64,000 bases of DNA from contig RSEE01000122.1 in assembly GCA_003971905.1 (NCBI GenBank), forward strand, positions 117,047 through 181,046, read 5' to 3'. Under the pieces are notes generated by a model. It saw only the letters and a program-made list of their open reading frames with translations, was not told the origin of the DNA and did no database searches. The stretch's first letter is position 1, and each line of letters begins with the position of its first letter. This DNA comes from Moniliella sp. 'wahieum'. Taxonomy: Eukaryota > Basidiomycota > Moniliellomycetes > Moniliellales > Moniliellaceae. Below are positions 48,385 through 60,400 of the stretch, piece by piece. A program made the position numbers and the translations under genes.

Positions 48385-51300
48385 ATGGCCGACGACTTTT
48401 TGCCGCCGCGCCCCTCTTCTTCCCCGACCTCGACGACGAGCACGCTCCCCCCGTCGAGTACGTCCCTCCCGTCGCTGAGCACGACCCTCCCACCGCCGAG
48501 CACGACCCTCCCGCCGCCTCGCCCCCTCCGCCTCCTCCGCGCCGCAGCAAACGCACCCACACCACCGCCTTCCCCCCTCACCCGCCGCTTGCCCGCCGAT
48601 CCAGCCCGGGGGACCAACCAGCCTCTTCGCCCGCGGCCGCCGTCGTGGTCAGTGACTCGGACTCGTCCGACCCGACCCCCTCCGCAGCCGCAGCCGCAGC
48701 CGCAGCCGCAGCCGCACCCAGCCCAGCACCGGACCTGCAGCTGGGCCAGCCCGCGACGTGCGCACGCACCGAGGGCGAGACGGCGTTGCTGGCTTTGCCG
48801 TGGGAGCGGGTGTACATGGGTGCGTTTGTGGTGCAGGCGTGGTCGACGGTGAGTGGGTCTGGGTGGCTTCGGATTGGGGACCGGGTGGATCTGGTGAACC
48901 AGGTGGACCAACCAGGTTCCAAGGTCGCGTCCACCCCTGCCCCGCGAGCCAAGAAGAGTAAACAGACCACTTTGGCCGCTGCGTTTTCCGCGCCCAACAA
49001 GGCCACCTCCCTCGCTCACCTCAAGAAGCGCGACAGTAACATTCTCATTCGCTTTACCAATCCGCAGGGGTTCGAGGTGGGTCGTGTGTTGAAGCAGCAC
49101 GCGGCCTGGTTGGCCAAGCTCATGCGCCACCACCTCGTTCACCTCCAGGGTAACGTCGTGGACTGTCCTTCGCGGTTGGAGATGGGGTCGGACGTGTTGT
49201 TGTCGCTCGACGTGTACCTTTTGCGCCACGTTTTTCTCGATGCAGGTACCTACACTTTTTCGCCCCGTCGACGACCTTTCGGGCATGCGTACCACCCGCC
49301 GCGAGCAGCTAGATGGGTTCGAGTCGGAGCGGGAGTACGAGCTGGCACAGCGCAAGAACATGTTCCTCTCGCTCTTTGACCAGCTCAACATGCGTCCCAA
49401 AACCAACAAAAGGATACCCAGTGGATGCCGATCGGTAAGGGCGTGCAACAGCCCCTGCCCCCTTCCGAGGGGGGGACAACGACGAGCCCGCACCCGATGG
49501 TACCGAAGTCAGTGCCGACTTGGTTGGTCAGTTATTCCATTCCGCTGCTACTGAGTTCCTCCCCGACCCGTCCCAACGATTTGCCCAGGGCGACCGGCTA
49601 CCGCCTTTGCCGGAAAAGGAGCCTCCAGCGAGCTTTGCACTGCACCTCCGGCCGTACCAGAAACAAGCGCTGTGGTGGATGGATGCAATGGAGAGTGCTA
49701 CGTCCAACGCGCCTGCACCCGGATCGGAACAGCTTGGTAACGAACATCTTCACCCGCTTTGGAAAGAGTACGTCTTGCCCCCTCCACCGGACGGGGACGC
49801 AGAACAGGAACAGGTCGCTCCCCGACAAGTTTACTTCAAGTACGTTCTTTCCCCAATATAAGTTCTGGGTTTTGGATTCTGGGTATGGATGGCTGACCAC
49901 TCATCTCCCCCTCTCCTCTCTCTCTCTCTCGATCCCTAGTCCCTACACGGGCGATTTGCGCGTCACCTTCCCTGCTGCCGGCAAGGGGTCTCGCGGGGCA
50001 TTTTGGCGGACGAGATGGGTCTGGGCAAGACAGTGATGCTAGCCAGCTTGCTGCACACCAATCCGCCTTTGAGTTCGAGTTCGGCAGAGGAGTGGGACGG
50101 GATTGGACCGCTAGCCGAGGTAGTGAGGCGGGGCACGTTCCCACGCGGTCGGGCAACGCTGGTTGTGGCGCCCATGTCGCTGATTGGGCAATGGCAAGAC
50201 GAGCTCGCACGAGCGAGCAAGAAAGATACGTTACGTGTACAATTGTACTATGGTTCGAAGACCGATACATTTCCTGCGCTTCTGCAGCGGGGCAAGGTGG
50301 ATGTGGTGATAACTTCCTATGGCACTTTGGCTTCGCAGTGGCATGCGCTCACGCCCCTCCTGGCCGAGATGGAGGGTACGAGCGACGGGCGGAAAACATT
50401 GTTGGCCAAGCAAATTCAACGTACCTGTCCTCTGTTTGGTGTGGCGTGGCACCGGGTCGTGCTGGACGAGGCACATGTGATACGTAACCGTGCGACGCAG
50501 ACGGCGCGTGCGACGGCAGCGTTGCAAGCTACACGACGGTGGTGTTTGACCGGGACACCAATTGTGAATCGGTTGACAGACTTGTTCCAACTGCTTGCGT
50601 TTCTGCGTGTTGAGCCATGGGGCAACTGGGCCTTCTTTCATGCGTTGGTGGCACAGCCGTTCCAGGCCAAGAACCCCGCCGCTTTGGACATTGTCGCAGC
50701 CATTTTATCTTCGACGTTGTTACGGCGGGAAAAACGGATGCGGGACGAGGAGGGCCGTCCGATCGTTGCGCTCCAAGCAAGACGTACGACGTGCAGGAAC
50801 TGGCACTGTCTCCGTCGAGCGCGAAATTTACGACAACGTCTATGCGCAGGCTAAGCGACGGTACGATCGTTTGGTCCAGCATGGCTGGGGACGTAAAGTC
50901 AGTTTAATCTTTGCTGTACTGATGCGTCTTCGACAAGCTGTTTGTCACCCTGCCCTCGTACCCTGTTACAACGATGACGATGCAGTACAGGATGACGCAT
51001 GGAGCGAGTCGGACGACGATGCCCAAGTCGAACGTAAAACGAATGCTTTGATTGCCGATTTGGTCCGCCGCTTTGGTCACGACAATAAAGACCAGCCTGA
51101 TTTTGCCCGCCGCGCACTGGAAGACTTGACACGTACCCAGCGTCCCCGTCCTGTTGCTGCGTGTGATTCGGACGAGCAAGAGCGGACCGACGAACGGGCG
51201 GAGCGGGCGGAGCGGGCGGAGCGGGCGGAGCGGGCGTTGGGTTCTGCGGACGGTACTGCAGATGGAACGAACAGTGCGGAGGGTGCAGACACCCTAAGAG

Positions 51301-52195
51301 AGATACCTGGGGCGGTTTCTCTGGACAAGGGGAAGGAGAAGGACAAAGAGACGGAGACCGAGATGGACATGGAGTGCCAGCTGTGCCTGGAAGAAGTAAA
51401 GGAGAAAGCCTACTTGCCCAAGTGCCTTCACTCGGCGTGCTACGACTGTTTGGTCGAAGTGATCCAAGCGGAGGAAGCACAGGCCATGTGCCCCTCTGTC
51501 CCATGTGTCGCGCAGGCCCGATTGGGATAGACGATTTGGTGCGCGTACCCAAGGAAGAGACATCAGCATCAGCATCGACATCGGCGTCAGCATCGGTCTC
51601 CGCCTCCTCTGCCTCCCCCGCGTCCGGATCCGACCCGGGCGCCGCGTCCGCGAGCACGCCACCCACTGGGGAGAGTCGGGAAAGCACCAAGGTGGCGACG
51701 CTGGTTCGTGCGTTGGAGCATCTGCGCGTCACGGAGCCCGAGTTTAAAGCGGTGGTATTTTCGCAGTTCACATCGTTTCTCGATATTGTGCAGACGGTGT
51801 TACGTCGTGCTGGGTTTGCGACGGTGCGGATTGACGGTCGACGTCGCAGTCTGCGCGAGCGGCGGCGGTGCGTCAGTTTGACGATTCGCACAGCGGTGTA
51901 AAGGTCATGTTGGCATCTACGCGTGCGGCAGGTGTGGGACTTAACTTGACACGTGCGAATCATGTGTGGTTATTGGACTGTTGGTGGAATGCGTCGACAG
52001 AGGAGCAGGCGGTGGACCGTGTGCATCGAATTGGTCACAACAAGGCCTGTTGTCGTACACCGTATCTTGATCCAGGACTCGATTGAGCAGCGTATCATGC
52101 TCATCCAGCAGCGTAAACAGGCGCTCGTCAATAATGCCCTGGGAAAACAGGGCGGCGACTTGCAGGAGAACTTGAAGTTGCTCTTTTCGGATTAG
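48385..52195 (+). CDS. RAD5: Rad5/HLTF-type SNF2 helicase-ubiquitin ligase, frame-broken
   Basis: Postreplication-repair factor that remodels stalled forks and polyubiquitylates PCNA. The domain order is complete. A Ser/Pro/Ala-rich N-terminus is followed by a HIRAN domain (about 48800-49240; GAFVVQAWSTVSGSGWLRIG, NPQGFEVGRVLKQHAAWLAK). The SNF2 ATPase has Walker A DEMGLGKT near 50010, VVAPMSLIGQWQDEL, DVVITSYGTL, DEAH in VVLDEAHVIRN and TGTPIVNRLTDLFQLLAFLR. A RING finger is inserted between the helicase lobes (CQLCLEE, CLHSACYDCL, CPMCRAG), the Rad5/HLTF signature. The second lobe has VVFSQFTSFLDI, MLASTRAAGVGLNLT and QAVDRVHRIG. It ends LQENLKLLFSD. An intron lies near 49840-49938. About six phase slips break it. 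Confidence 0.93.
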
Positions 52196-52799
52196 ACGCC
52201 TGCCTCTGTCCATCCAACAGGATCAGGATCCTGATCCAACTGCAAGTCCAGCCATCCGAGGGCGATGTACTCAACTCGACGGGTCTCCTTGTTCGCTCCC
52301 ATCTACCCCTCGGCCTCCTCGGCCTGCCCCCTTTCCATCGGTTATTTCCCATTGCCATCGCATTGCTACGAATGCATTCTTTCTCCTGCCGGGCCCACTG
52401 CGTCCCATTGGGGTTCTCGCGTTCCCTTTTCACTCCTCATCCTTTCTTCTGTATCGCAGCAGAACCTCGTCGTAGGTTCTTCCCAAAGCAATGGATCCAC
52501 CTCCTTCCCTCCCTGCAGTATATGGGAGGGGGCCGCAGACACCGTGGCCACAGACCGCGACTCCAGCAGCCGTAGGACCCATACGAAGCTCACCTACACG
52601 TGCACTAACACACTAGTACCATCTTCTTCCTCCTCCCCCCCATCCTTCCCACTCTCCTGCTCATCCTAATACCAGGCAGACCGACCCCCACTTGTATGCA
52701 ACTCGTATGCACCTCGTATACATCATTTTCTCGACCGTGGACTCTGGGCGGGTGCACGCCCCCCAAGCGGACTGGTCGAATCCGGCCTCGTACCTCTTC
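52196..52799. other. Convergent spacer
   Basis: Carries the 3' ends of RAD5 and the cyclophilin gene; C/T-rich, no gene recognised. Confidence 0.5.
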
Positions 52800-53995
52800 T
52801 TACATCTCCCCACACTCTGCATAGGTTCAGGTCCGCGTCAGTTCTCCCCCTCCTTGTCCTCGGTCTTCCTGTCGTGCCTGGGACAGACTGCGTCCCCCTC
52901 ACCCCCTCGCTCCCACTCCGCCGCTAGGTGTAACCCCCTGGCGCACTCGCGCACTCGCGCAGTAGAAGGGCGTATGACGTACCTGTAATTTTGACTTCGA
53001 GGCGAGGCCGGTTGTTTGTGCCAGTGGTGATGTTTTCGATACGGCGAACGGTGAGCATGCCATCGACCACCTTGCCAAATACCACATGTTTGTTGTTGAG
53101 AAATTCGGCTGGGGCAGTGGTGATGAAGAATTGGCTGCCGTTGGTGTTGGGACCGGAATTGGCCTGCTCGTCCAGCCCACGTGGGTACACCCCAAGAGTA
53201 AGTAGTCAAGAGTGAAGAGGAGAGTAAAGTGTAAATGGAAAAAAAAAACATACCAGCCAACGTAATCCGCAAACAGCAAACAATACACGCCGGATCATGC
53301 AACATCCAACGCAACAGCCAACATAAAACCAAACACAAAAGGAAAGCGTTAGTTTTGTCCTACTTGACCCTGCACAACCACCATCATCACTACCATCTGT
53401 GCTCGCATTGCCTTGTCTCCATGGGGCGCGCGCAGGTGGAGCACCAGGACGCGTGGAAGGAGACGGAGACGAAGGAGACGGAGACGCAGAAGGCAAAGGG
53501 GAAGACGTACCATACTGAGCAACCCAGGACCGGTATGTTTCTCGGTAAAGTTTTCGTCGGGAAAGGTAGGTCCGTAGATGGAGAAGGAACCTTTTCCGTC
53601 GCCCTCGGTAAAGTCGCCGCCTTGGATCATAAAGTCCTTGATGACGCGGTGGAAGGTGCTGCCCTTGTAGCCCATGGGGATGTGGTTGACCCTGGGCGCA
53701 AGGGAGCAACGACCAAGTGCCAATTCGTTCGTCAGACACACCACGGGAAGAGGGGCTGGGGGGACGTACCGATGCTCGCCCGTGCAGAGTTGGCGGAAGT
53801 TCTCGGCGGTCCTGGTGGAGGAGGAGGGAGGGTCAGATGTCAGACCGCGTCGCAGAGCACAGAGAGGACAGCATACTTGGGCACAACGTCGCTGAAGAGC
53901 TCCATCTTGATGCGGCCTGCCGGAGCATCGCCAATGGACACATCGAAGAACACCACCGGACGGCCGTCGGGGCCAGCGCCCTTGATCTCCGCCAT
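52800..53995 (-). CDS. Cyclophilin-type peptidyl-prolyl isomerase (PPIH class), intact
   Basis: Peptidyl-prolyl cis-trans isomerase of the cyclophilin H class, which works with the U4/U6 snRNP in other eukaryotes. Five exons: 53995-53877, 53811-53770, 53691-53511, 53163-52983 and 52816-52800. Donors are GTATGC or GTACGT and all acceptors end in AG. The joined protein starts [20 protein letters not shown] and includes [16 protein letters not shown] (catalytic Arg and Phe region), [11 protein letters not shown] (active-site Gln and Phe) and [11 protein letters not shown]. The final tiny exon supplies ECGEM and stop. No phase slip is needed anywhere, in contrast to its neighbours. The third intron (347 bases) is much longer than the others. 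Class H is inferred from the N-terminal extension and length; other small cyclophilins are possible. Confidence 0.92.
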
Positions 53996-54211
53996 GCTTG
54001 GACGATCGCTTCAGAAACGCAGTCGCCTTGCTCTCCATTTCCCTGTCCAGAGGCCAGCCCTGCTGACCTAATCGCCTGCTGGCCCCCCCGGCCGTGCGGG
54101 GTGGCGCGGCGGAACAGGGCGGAATAAAATTTGTTTTTTTTGTTCGGGTGGCCTTGGGGGTTGGTGGATTGGGTTGGGTTGCGCTGCTCCATCCCCACCG
54201 CCTCCATCGCC
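53996..54211. promoter_or_regulatory. Short bidirectional promoter
   Basis: Only 216 bases separate the cyclophilin and NOP12 starts. A T run (54131-54140) and GGATTGGGTTGGGTTGCG (54166-54183), a loose relative of the telobox-like motif, lie inside. Confidence 0.45.
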
Positions 54212-56526
54212 ATGGGCAAGCGCAAGTCCACCGCCGAGTCCGCCGACCCGGCCCCCGCCGAGCCCACACACACCAACGACAACCACCACCACAAGCACAG
54301 AAGGACAAGATGGACAAGAAGGATAAGAAGGACAAGAAACGCAAGCACTCCCACCCCGCTGCCTCGGCCACCTCTCCCCCGCCCACCACGGCTCCTGGCT
54401 TCGATGCCGATCTGGCCAACATCTTTGCCTCGGCCAGTACCGCTGCTGCTGCTTCTGCTCCTACCCCCGCTCCTGTCCCCGCTGCGGTGGTGGCACAAGA
54501 GAACGAGGACGAGAACGAGGACGAAGGGTTGCGTCCGGACCAGCTGGCTGCGTTCCGAGAGGAGTTGGGTTTGCCCGCGACCGACGCCGATGCTGGTGCC
54601 GAGGACAGTGCTGCTGAAGACGAAGACGAAGACGAAGATGCAGACGAAGACGAGGATTCCGACGCTGACACGCGCGCCGCTCTACGACCAGACACCGTGG
54701 GACCAAGAGCGCGACCGAGTCCAAGTCCAAGTCCAAAGGACGGGACCAGGTGTTGACGCCAGCCCAACGTGCGGAGCAAGATCGACACACCTTGTTCTTG
54801 GGCAACGTTCCGCTGTCCACACTCACGTCGCGCGCGGCACAACGACAATTGCGTACGCACGTCGCATCGCTCTTCTACCTGGTCTACCACGTAGCGCACT
54901 AGCTTCACTGCGGTTCCGTTCTGTGCCGTTTGCCCAGCCCACCGACCCGGTCGGACCCTCTGCAAACCGGGACGAACGTACGCGGTCGCATCGCCAAGCT
55001 GTTGCCCGTGCCGAACTGCAAGAGCAAGGTGAAAACCCACTTAGTCTCACGTACCTCGCCCCCGGTCAAAAGCGCAAGATTGCTGCGATCAAGGCCGAGG
55101 TCAATCCGTTGGCTAGCTCCTGCAATGGGTACCTCGTACTTAACCCTGCTTTGGGCCAGATGCTCCCGGCTTCAGCTGAGGATGAGGCTGAGGATGAGGC
55201 TGACCGCGAAGCAAGCCCCGACTCGGACACCGACCTGCCCGCTTCGAAAGATAAAGACACGACCGACGTGGCTGGGAACGGGAGCGGGGCGGCCCAAACC
55301 CAAACTCCAACCCAAGCGATGGAAGTGCGTCTGGTAGCGGCCGTGTTGGCGTCCTTGGTGGACGGGACGTTATTCCAAGGCAAGCATTTACGTTCGGACT
55401 TGGCAGTTGGCTTGACGCCTGAGGAGCTGAGTTCTGGGGAACAAGTGTTACGGAGCAGTACGTCTCCTTTGGTGGTGAGTTTGCTCCCGATCCTGGTTCC
55501 TGCTCTACAGGCGATCCAGCCGAGCCACGATCCGAGCCGGACCGTGTTCGTTGGCAACGTCGACTTTCAAGCGTCGGAAGAAGATCTGCGTGTGTTCTTC
55601 GAAGCGACGTTGGTGCAGGAACGTGGACCTGCCATCACATCTTCCTCCACTTCTTCTGGGACAGGCTCATCCGGAGCGTGTTGGGTGCAAAGCGTACGGA
55701 TCGTACGGGACAAAGCGACGCAGTTGGGCAAAGGGTTTGCCTATGTCCGTTTGGCCGACGAAGCCTGTGTAGACGAACTGATCGCACTAGCTCAAGCCGA
55801 TGCTGAACGGTACCGTCTCGCACAACTTGCACATCGGAAAGCCGGTGCTTCGGAAAACGGTCACTCTCGTCCGTCCGTAAAGCGGACTCTGAAATTCATG
55901 AAACGCGCACTGCGCGTCTCGCGGTGCAAGAACTTACCCTCGTCCCGTCCTGGTTCTGGCGCTGGACATGGACATGGATCCCGTCCTGGTTCTGGCTCTG
56001 GATCGTCCACCGCCCACGGCATACGATGGACGCTCAAGGCGTACCGCCCACACCGCGAATGCGAGGCCGCTCCTCTGGTGCGCCTACGCCCGGTGGCACA
56101 TCGCCCTTTGCGCGTCTGCCGCGTCGGACCATGGACAGTAGTCCGTCGCGCGCACGTACTGCGGCGCGCACGACTGGGCCGCAAGTGCCTAGCCAAGCGG
56201 ACCCTTCGGGATCGGGATTGGGTTCCGGATCGGGTTCGGGGATGGGGATGGGATCTCCACGCCCTGTGCACCTGGAAGAAGGGAGCAAAGAAGCGTTGAA
56301 ATGGGCCAAGAAGCACGATGTGCACCGTACGGCCAAGAGGTTGGCGAAGAAACAACAGAAACGGATGGACCGTGCTGTTGTCGCTGCGACAGGTACAGCG
56401 TCCGGTAAGATCCCGCTCCAACAGGGTCGTCGGGCCAAGGCGTCGAAACCAGGTCAAGGCGGCAAACAGCCCAAGTCGAAATCCAAAAAACCGACGTCGA
56501 AGGCCGCTCATAAGGCTTCCAAGTAA
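54212..56526 (+). CDS. NOP12: Nop12/RBM34-like nucleolar RNA-binding protein, frame-broken
   Basis: Two-RRM nucleolar protein involved in pre-25S rRNA processing in yeast. The N-terminus ([10 protein letters not shown]) runs into a Lys-rich [16 protein letters not shown] and a long Ala/Pro then Asp/Glu tract. RRM1 starts with [11 protein letters not shown] and has an insertion typical of the family, with FRSVPFAQP and GYLVL further on. RRM2 has [20 protein letters not shown] (RNP2 and following helix) and [10 protein letters not shown] (RNP1). The C-terminus is basic and glycine-rich and ends [12 protein letters not shown]. The phase drifts 2, 1, 0, 2, 1 along the gene, consistent with four single-base losses. 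The distance between the RRMs and the basic tail fits Nop12/RBM34. Confidence 0.85.
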
Positions 56527-57459
56527 TTTTACTTCCATTATTCGTTTGGTGTGGTGAGATTCAATGCGTTGCCCAGGTTCGCTGGTTCGCTGGTTCGCTG
56601 GTTCGCAGGGTCCCAGGATCTTTCGGCTACGACAGGGCGGGAGGGGGGAGCGAAAACACAATACATGCTGGATTTGAGATTTGAGTTGTTTGCTCTGGTT
56701 TTGGGACTGGTTTTGGGACTGGTTTTGGGACTGGTTTTGGGACTGTGCCCTACTCAACTCAACTCGACCTACCTCACCTCACCTCAACTCGGCTGGGTTC
56801 TACGGTACCCGTGCCCCACCTCCCACTGAGCCTTTTGCTACGACCTAGTCTCCTCCGCGAGGTCAAACAAAACAAGACAAGACAAGACAAGATAAGACAA
56901 GATGTCCTGCGACAGGTTAAGACCTTTGATCCATATGAATGCAACCCATAACCAGAACCCTGAGACGGATGGATGTGTATGTGTAAAGTGTAAGTATGTG
57001 TGTGTGTGTGGGAGTGCGAGGGCGAGGGCGAGGGCGAGGACGAGGGCGAGAAGATATCCTGAGAGAATCCTCCACCTGGGAAGGAACCCTCACCCGAGGA
57101 AGAGAGAAAAGAAAACACACCGCGAGAGGAGAGGAAGATAACAAGGAAGAAACCGGACTCCCGACCCCCGGACCCAACCCCAACCTAGAACCCACAAAGA
57201 AGAGCGTGTACATTCCGTTCCGGGTGTGAATCTTGTTGTTCTGGATACCGTTGACAAGGACGTAGTTGTCGTTTCGTTGTGAGTTATGTTATCAATGTTA
57301 ATGCTGTTAATGTTGACGAGGATGAGGATAAGGACAAGGATGAGGATGAGGATGAGGAGATGAGGATGGAGATGATGATGAGGATGAGGATGAGGACGAT
57401 GATGGTTGGACAGGGGAAAAGCACTATACCGTGCACCACCAGTGTATATATTAGGGGTG
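56527..57459. other. Convergent spacer full of short tandem repeats
   Basis: It contains TTCGCTGG units (56578-56605), a 12-base GGTTTTGGGACT minisatellite (56697-56744), ACAAG pentamers (56871-56905), GAGGGC hexamers (57018-57048) and GATGAG/GAGGAT trinucleotide-like runs (57318-57402). No gene was recognised. Confidence 0.6.
56697..56744. repeat. 12-base minisatellite, four copies
   Basis: Four head-to-tail perfect copies of GGTTTTGGGACT. Confidence 0.9.
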
Positions 57460-60400
57460 CTAGTCGTACCACTGACGCGTGGAAGCGTGCGATCCCCACA
57501 ACGTAGCCCACAAGTCCCGTGCGGTATTCACCAGTTCCGCTGCACGCGCTACCACGCCCCCTCCATCACCCTCACCATCACCTTGGTCGTGATCCCGGTC
57601 GTGACCTTGGACGTGACCCAGGGCATGGTTTTGGTCTTTTCCCTGCTCATGATCTTTTCCCTGGGTTTGACCTTGACCGTGGAGTTGACCGTGGAGTTGA
57701 CCTTGACCCTGCTCTTGTACCACCGCCTCTTGGATGTCCATCGGGGCACCCAAGTTCGCTCTGCTCTCGCTGCGTCTCGTCTTGCTCTTGCTCTTGCTCC
57801 TGTGCTTCGACGGTTTGGTACGTGCGTGCGTCGGGGGGGTGGTAGAGCGGTTGCAACTTGGACTTGGGCTGGGACGGGGTCGCCCCACTTGAAGCTGGAC
57901 ATGTACTTGTACTTGTATTACGTGTGGTTGCACTTGTACTTGAGGTTGATGTGGGTGTGGTTGGACCCGATGGGACGGGATGTACCACGCTACGAAGTGC
58001 CCTGGGCCTCGGTGCTTCACCTGACTCGTGCCCTTGTTCTTGCCCTTGTTCTTGTTCTTGCCCTTGTTCTTCCCTTGTTCTTGCCCTTGTTCTTGCCCTT
58101 GTTCTTGCCCTTGCTCTAGCTGTGGCTCTCTGGTCCCTCGAGGCTCATGGCGGGGCGGTCTGGGCCCAACTACTTTTGCGGTTTGTGGGCCGACGCCCGT
58201 ACCCCCCGCCCGCGAAACCGATGCCGATGCCGAAGCTGATGCCTTTGGACACCGACGAAGGAGAATCGGCGAGCCAGCGTCCATCGTCTCCTCCTCCTCG
58301 TCCATCTCCTCGTCCATCTCCTCGTCCATCTGGTCGTCCATCTGGTCGTCCATTTCCTGGTCAAAACCATCATCAGACTGGTCCGTCACGTCCGTCATCG
58401 GCTCACTCTCTGACCCGCTCTCGTCCCACCAGAGCGGTGTGCTACCTGGTGTCGCACATGCGACCGAAGAGCTCGATCCAGACCCCCCACCGCCACCCAC
58501 CACCATAACCACAACCACCGCAACAACCCGATCCCAACTCCGAGCCGAGCAAAATGCGCAATACGCACGCGGGGACGAAGAGAGGTCCAGGACCAACCCA
58601 CGTTCCGGTCCAGGTGTAGATGTGATGCAGGTGTAGATGTAGGTATAGGTGTAGGTGTAGACTCGGTACCCCTCTTCCATTTGTGGGTGCGGCCCGCGTC
58701 GCGCGCAAGTAGGTTTCGCGGGCGCGCATCGACGCTGTCCTTTCCGCTTCTTCTTTCTCGTTCTCTTTGTGCGAATGGAGTTGCGTCTGGGACTGGGTTT
58801 GCTTCGGCGTCAGATTCGGATCTTGATGGTCGTTGGGGTCCTGGTGGTCCTTGTCATCGTACTTGTGTTCTGGGGTCCAAGTCGAGCGTGTGGTGCGTGT
58901 CGTGGGTCAAGTCCGGTTGGGAACGGACATGCTCGGTCCAACCACTGGTCCAGCGCTTGGTCCACCGCTCGGTCCACCCTACTGTTTCGTCCAGCTGCTC
59001 GCCCCCCCCCCGGCGCAAGGTCATCGGTCGTAAGTCGTAAGTTGTAGGTCGTACGTCGTACGTCGTAGGTTGCAGGTTGTAGGTTACAGGTGGACGTGGT
59101 CCGCAACAAACCAACCAAACAACAACCAAGCAAGCAACCAAAACACACAGAACAAAAGATAGAACAAAGATAGGACAAAAGGCCCACACTGGTCAGTACC
59201 CTGCCGTCGCTCTGGTTCTCCAGGGTTGGTACATAGAGTGTACATGTCCATGTCCATGTCCGTGTCCTACCTCACTGCCCCCCGTGCCCCGAACGGGAGA
59301 CATCAAACCACAGAGGGGAGAAGACCGGAGATGGGGAGGAGATTCAACGTACCGTACCATCCAACCATGGAGACCGAGTCGGAGATAGGGGACTTCGTGT
59401 CCACTGCCGCCGCAGGTGCAGGTGCAGGTGTAGGTAGACCTCAGACGGCCCTGTGTCACATTCAGCGGTCCCTGCACGCCCTCGTCTCTCGCACAGCTAC
59501 TTGTCCTCCTTGGGCCGGTAACGTCCACCGAGCCAACCAGGACCCCATCAGTCCTTCCCCCTCCGGTTCCTGTTCCTCCTTTTCTTCTTCGCCTTGGGCG
59601 TCGGCTTGGCCTTCGTCTTGCTTGAGCCGCGTGGGCGCCAAACGCGCAATCGTACGGATTGGGAAGGGAAGGATCCCGTACCGTGCGAACTCCCGCCGCG
59701 CCATCCGTCGCCCCACCCGTCTGCGCAATCGTCGGTACATTCCTCACCCCATGCTTGGCGATCAGGTGGACCGAGCCAGGTGGGAGGGCAATGCACTGTT
59801 CCACATGGGGATTGAACGTGATACGTTTGGTCGGGCTCCGGCGCGCAGCCGGTTCAGCGTGCGCGCAGCATGGCGCGACGGACTTACACCCGGGAGAAGT
59901 AGAAGTGTGCGGTGCGCGTGCAGTGCAGATGCAGGTGTAGATGCAGATGCAGATGCGCATCGTAGGCGAACAGATGGGATAGGGTGGGGAGTCAGCCGGG
60001 CAAGTGTAGGGAGTAGAGGGACAACAAGGAGACGAGGGAGAAGAACAAAGAACAAGAAGAAGAGAGAGGGGGAGAGCGGGAGGGAGAAGGAGGCAAGACC
60101 ATTGGTGTACCCTCACCCACACCCACACCCACGCCCACACCAGGCCCCACACCAGCCTTAGTACGCATCGGTCCGTCAAAGCGCAACAACTGACCAATGG
60201 TGCGGTGCTTGAGAATGGACTTTTGCCCACTCGCATTCACGTACCCGCCAAACCCCGCATGCACCAACGCCATCTCGTACTCGTACTCGGACTCCAACAC
60301 CCTCGATCCCTTCCCCTCACCCTCGGCATCGACCCCGCACGCGTCCTCATCCTCGTCCTCGCTCAACCGCACGGCTCCCCGCTTACTCTCCTCCCCCTCT

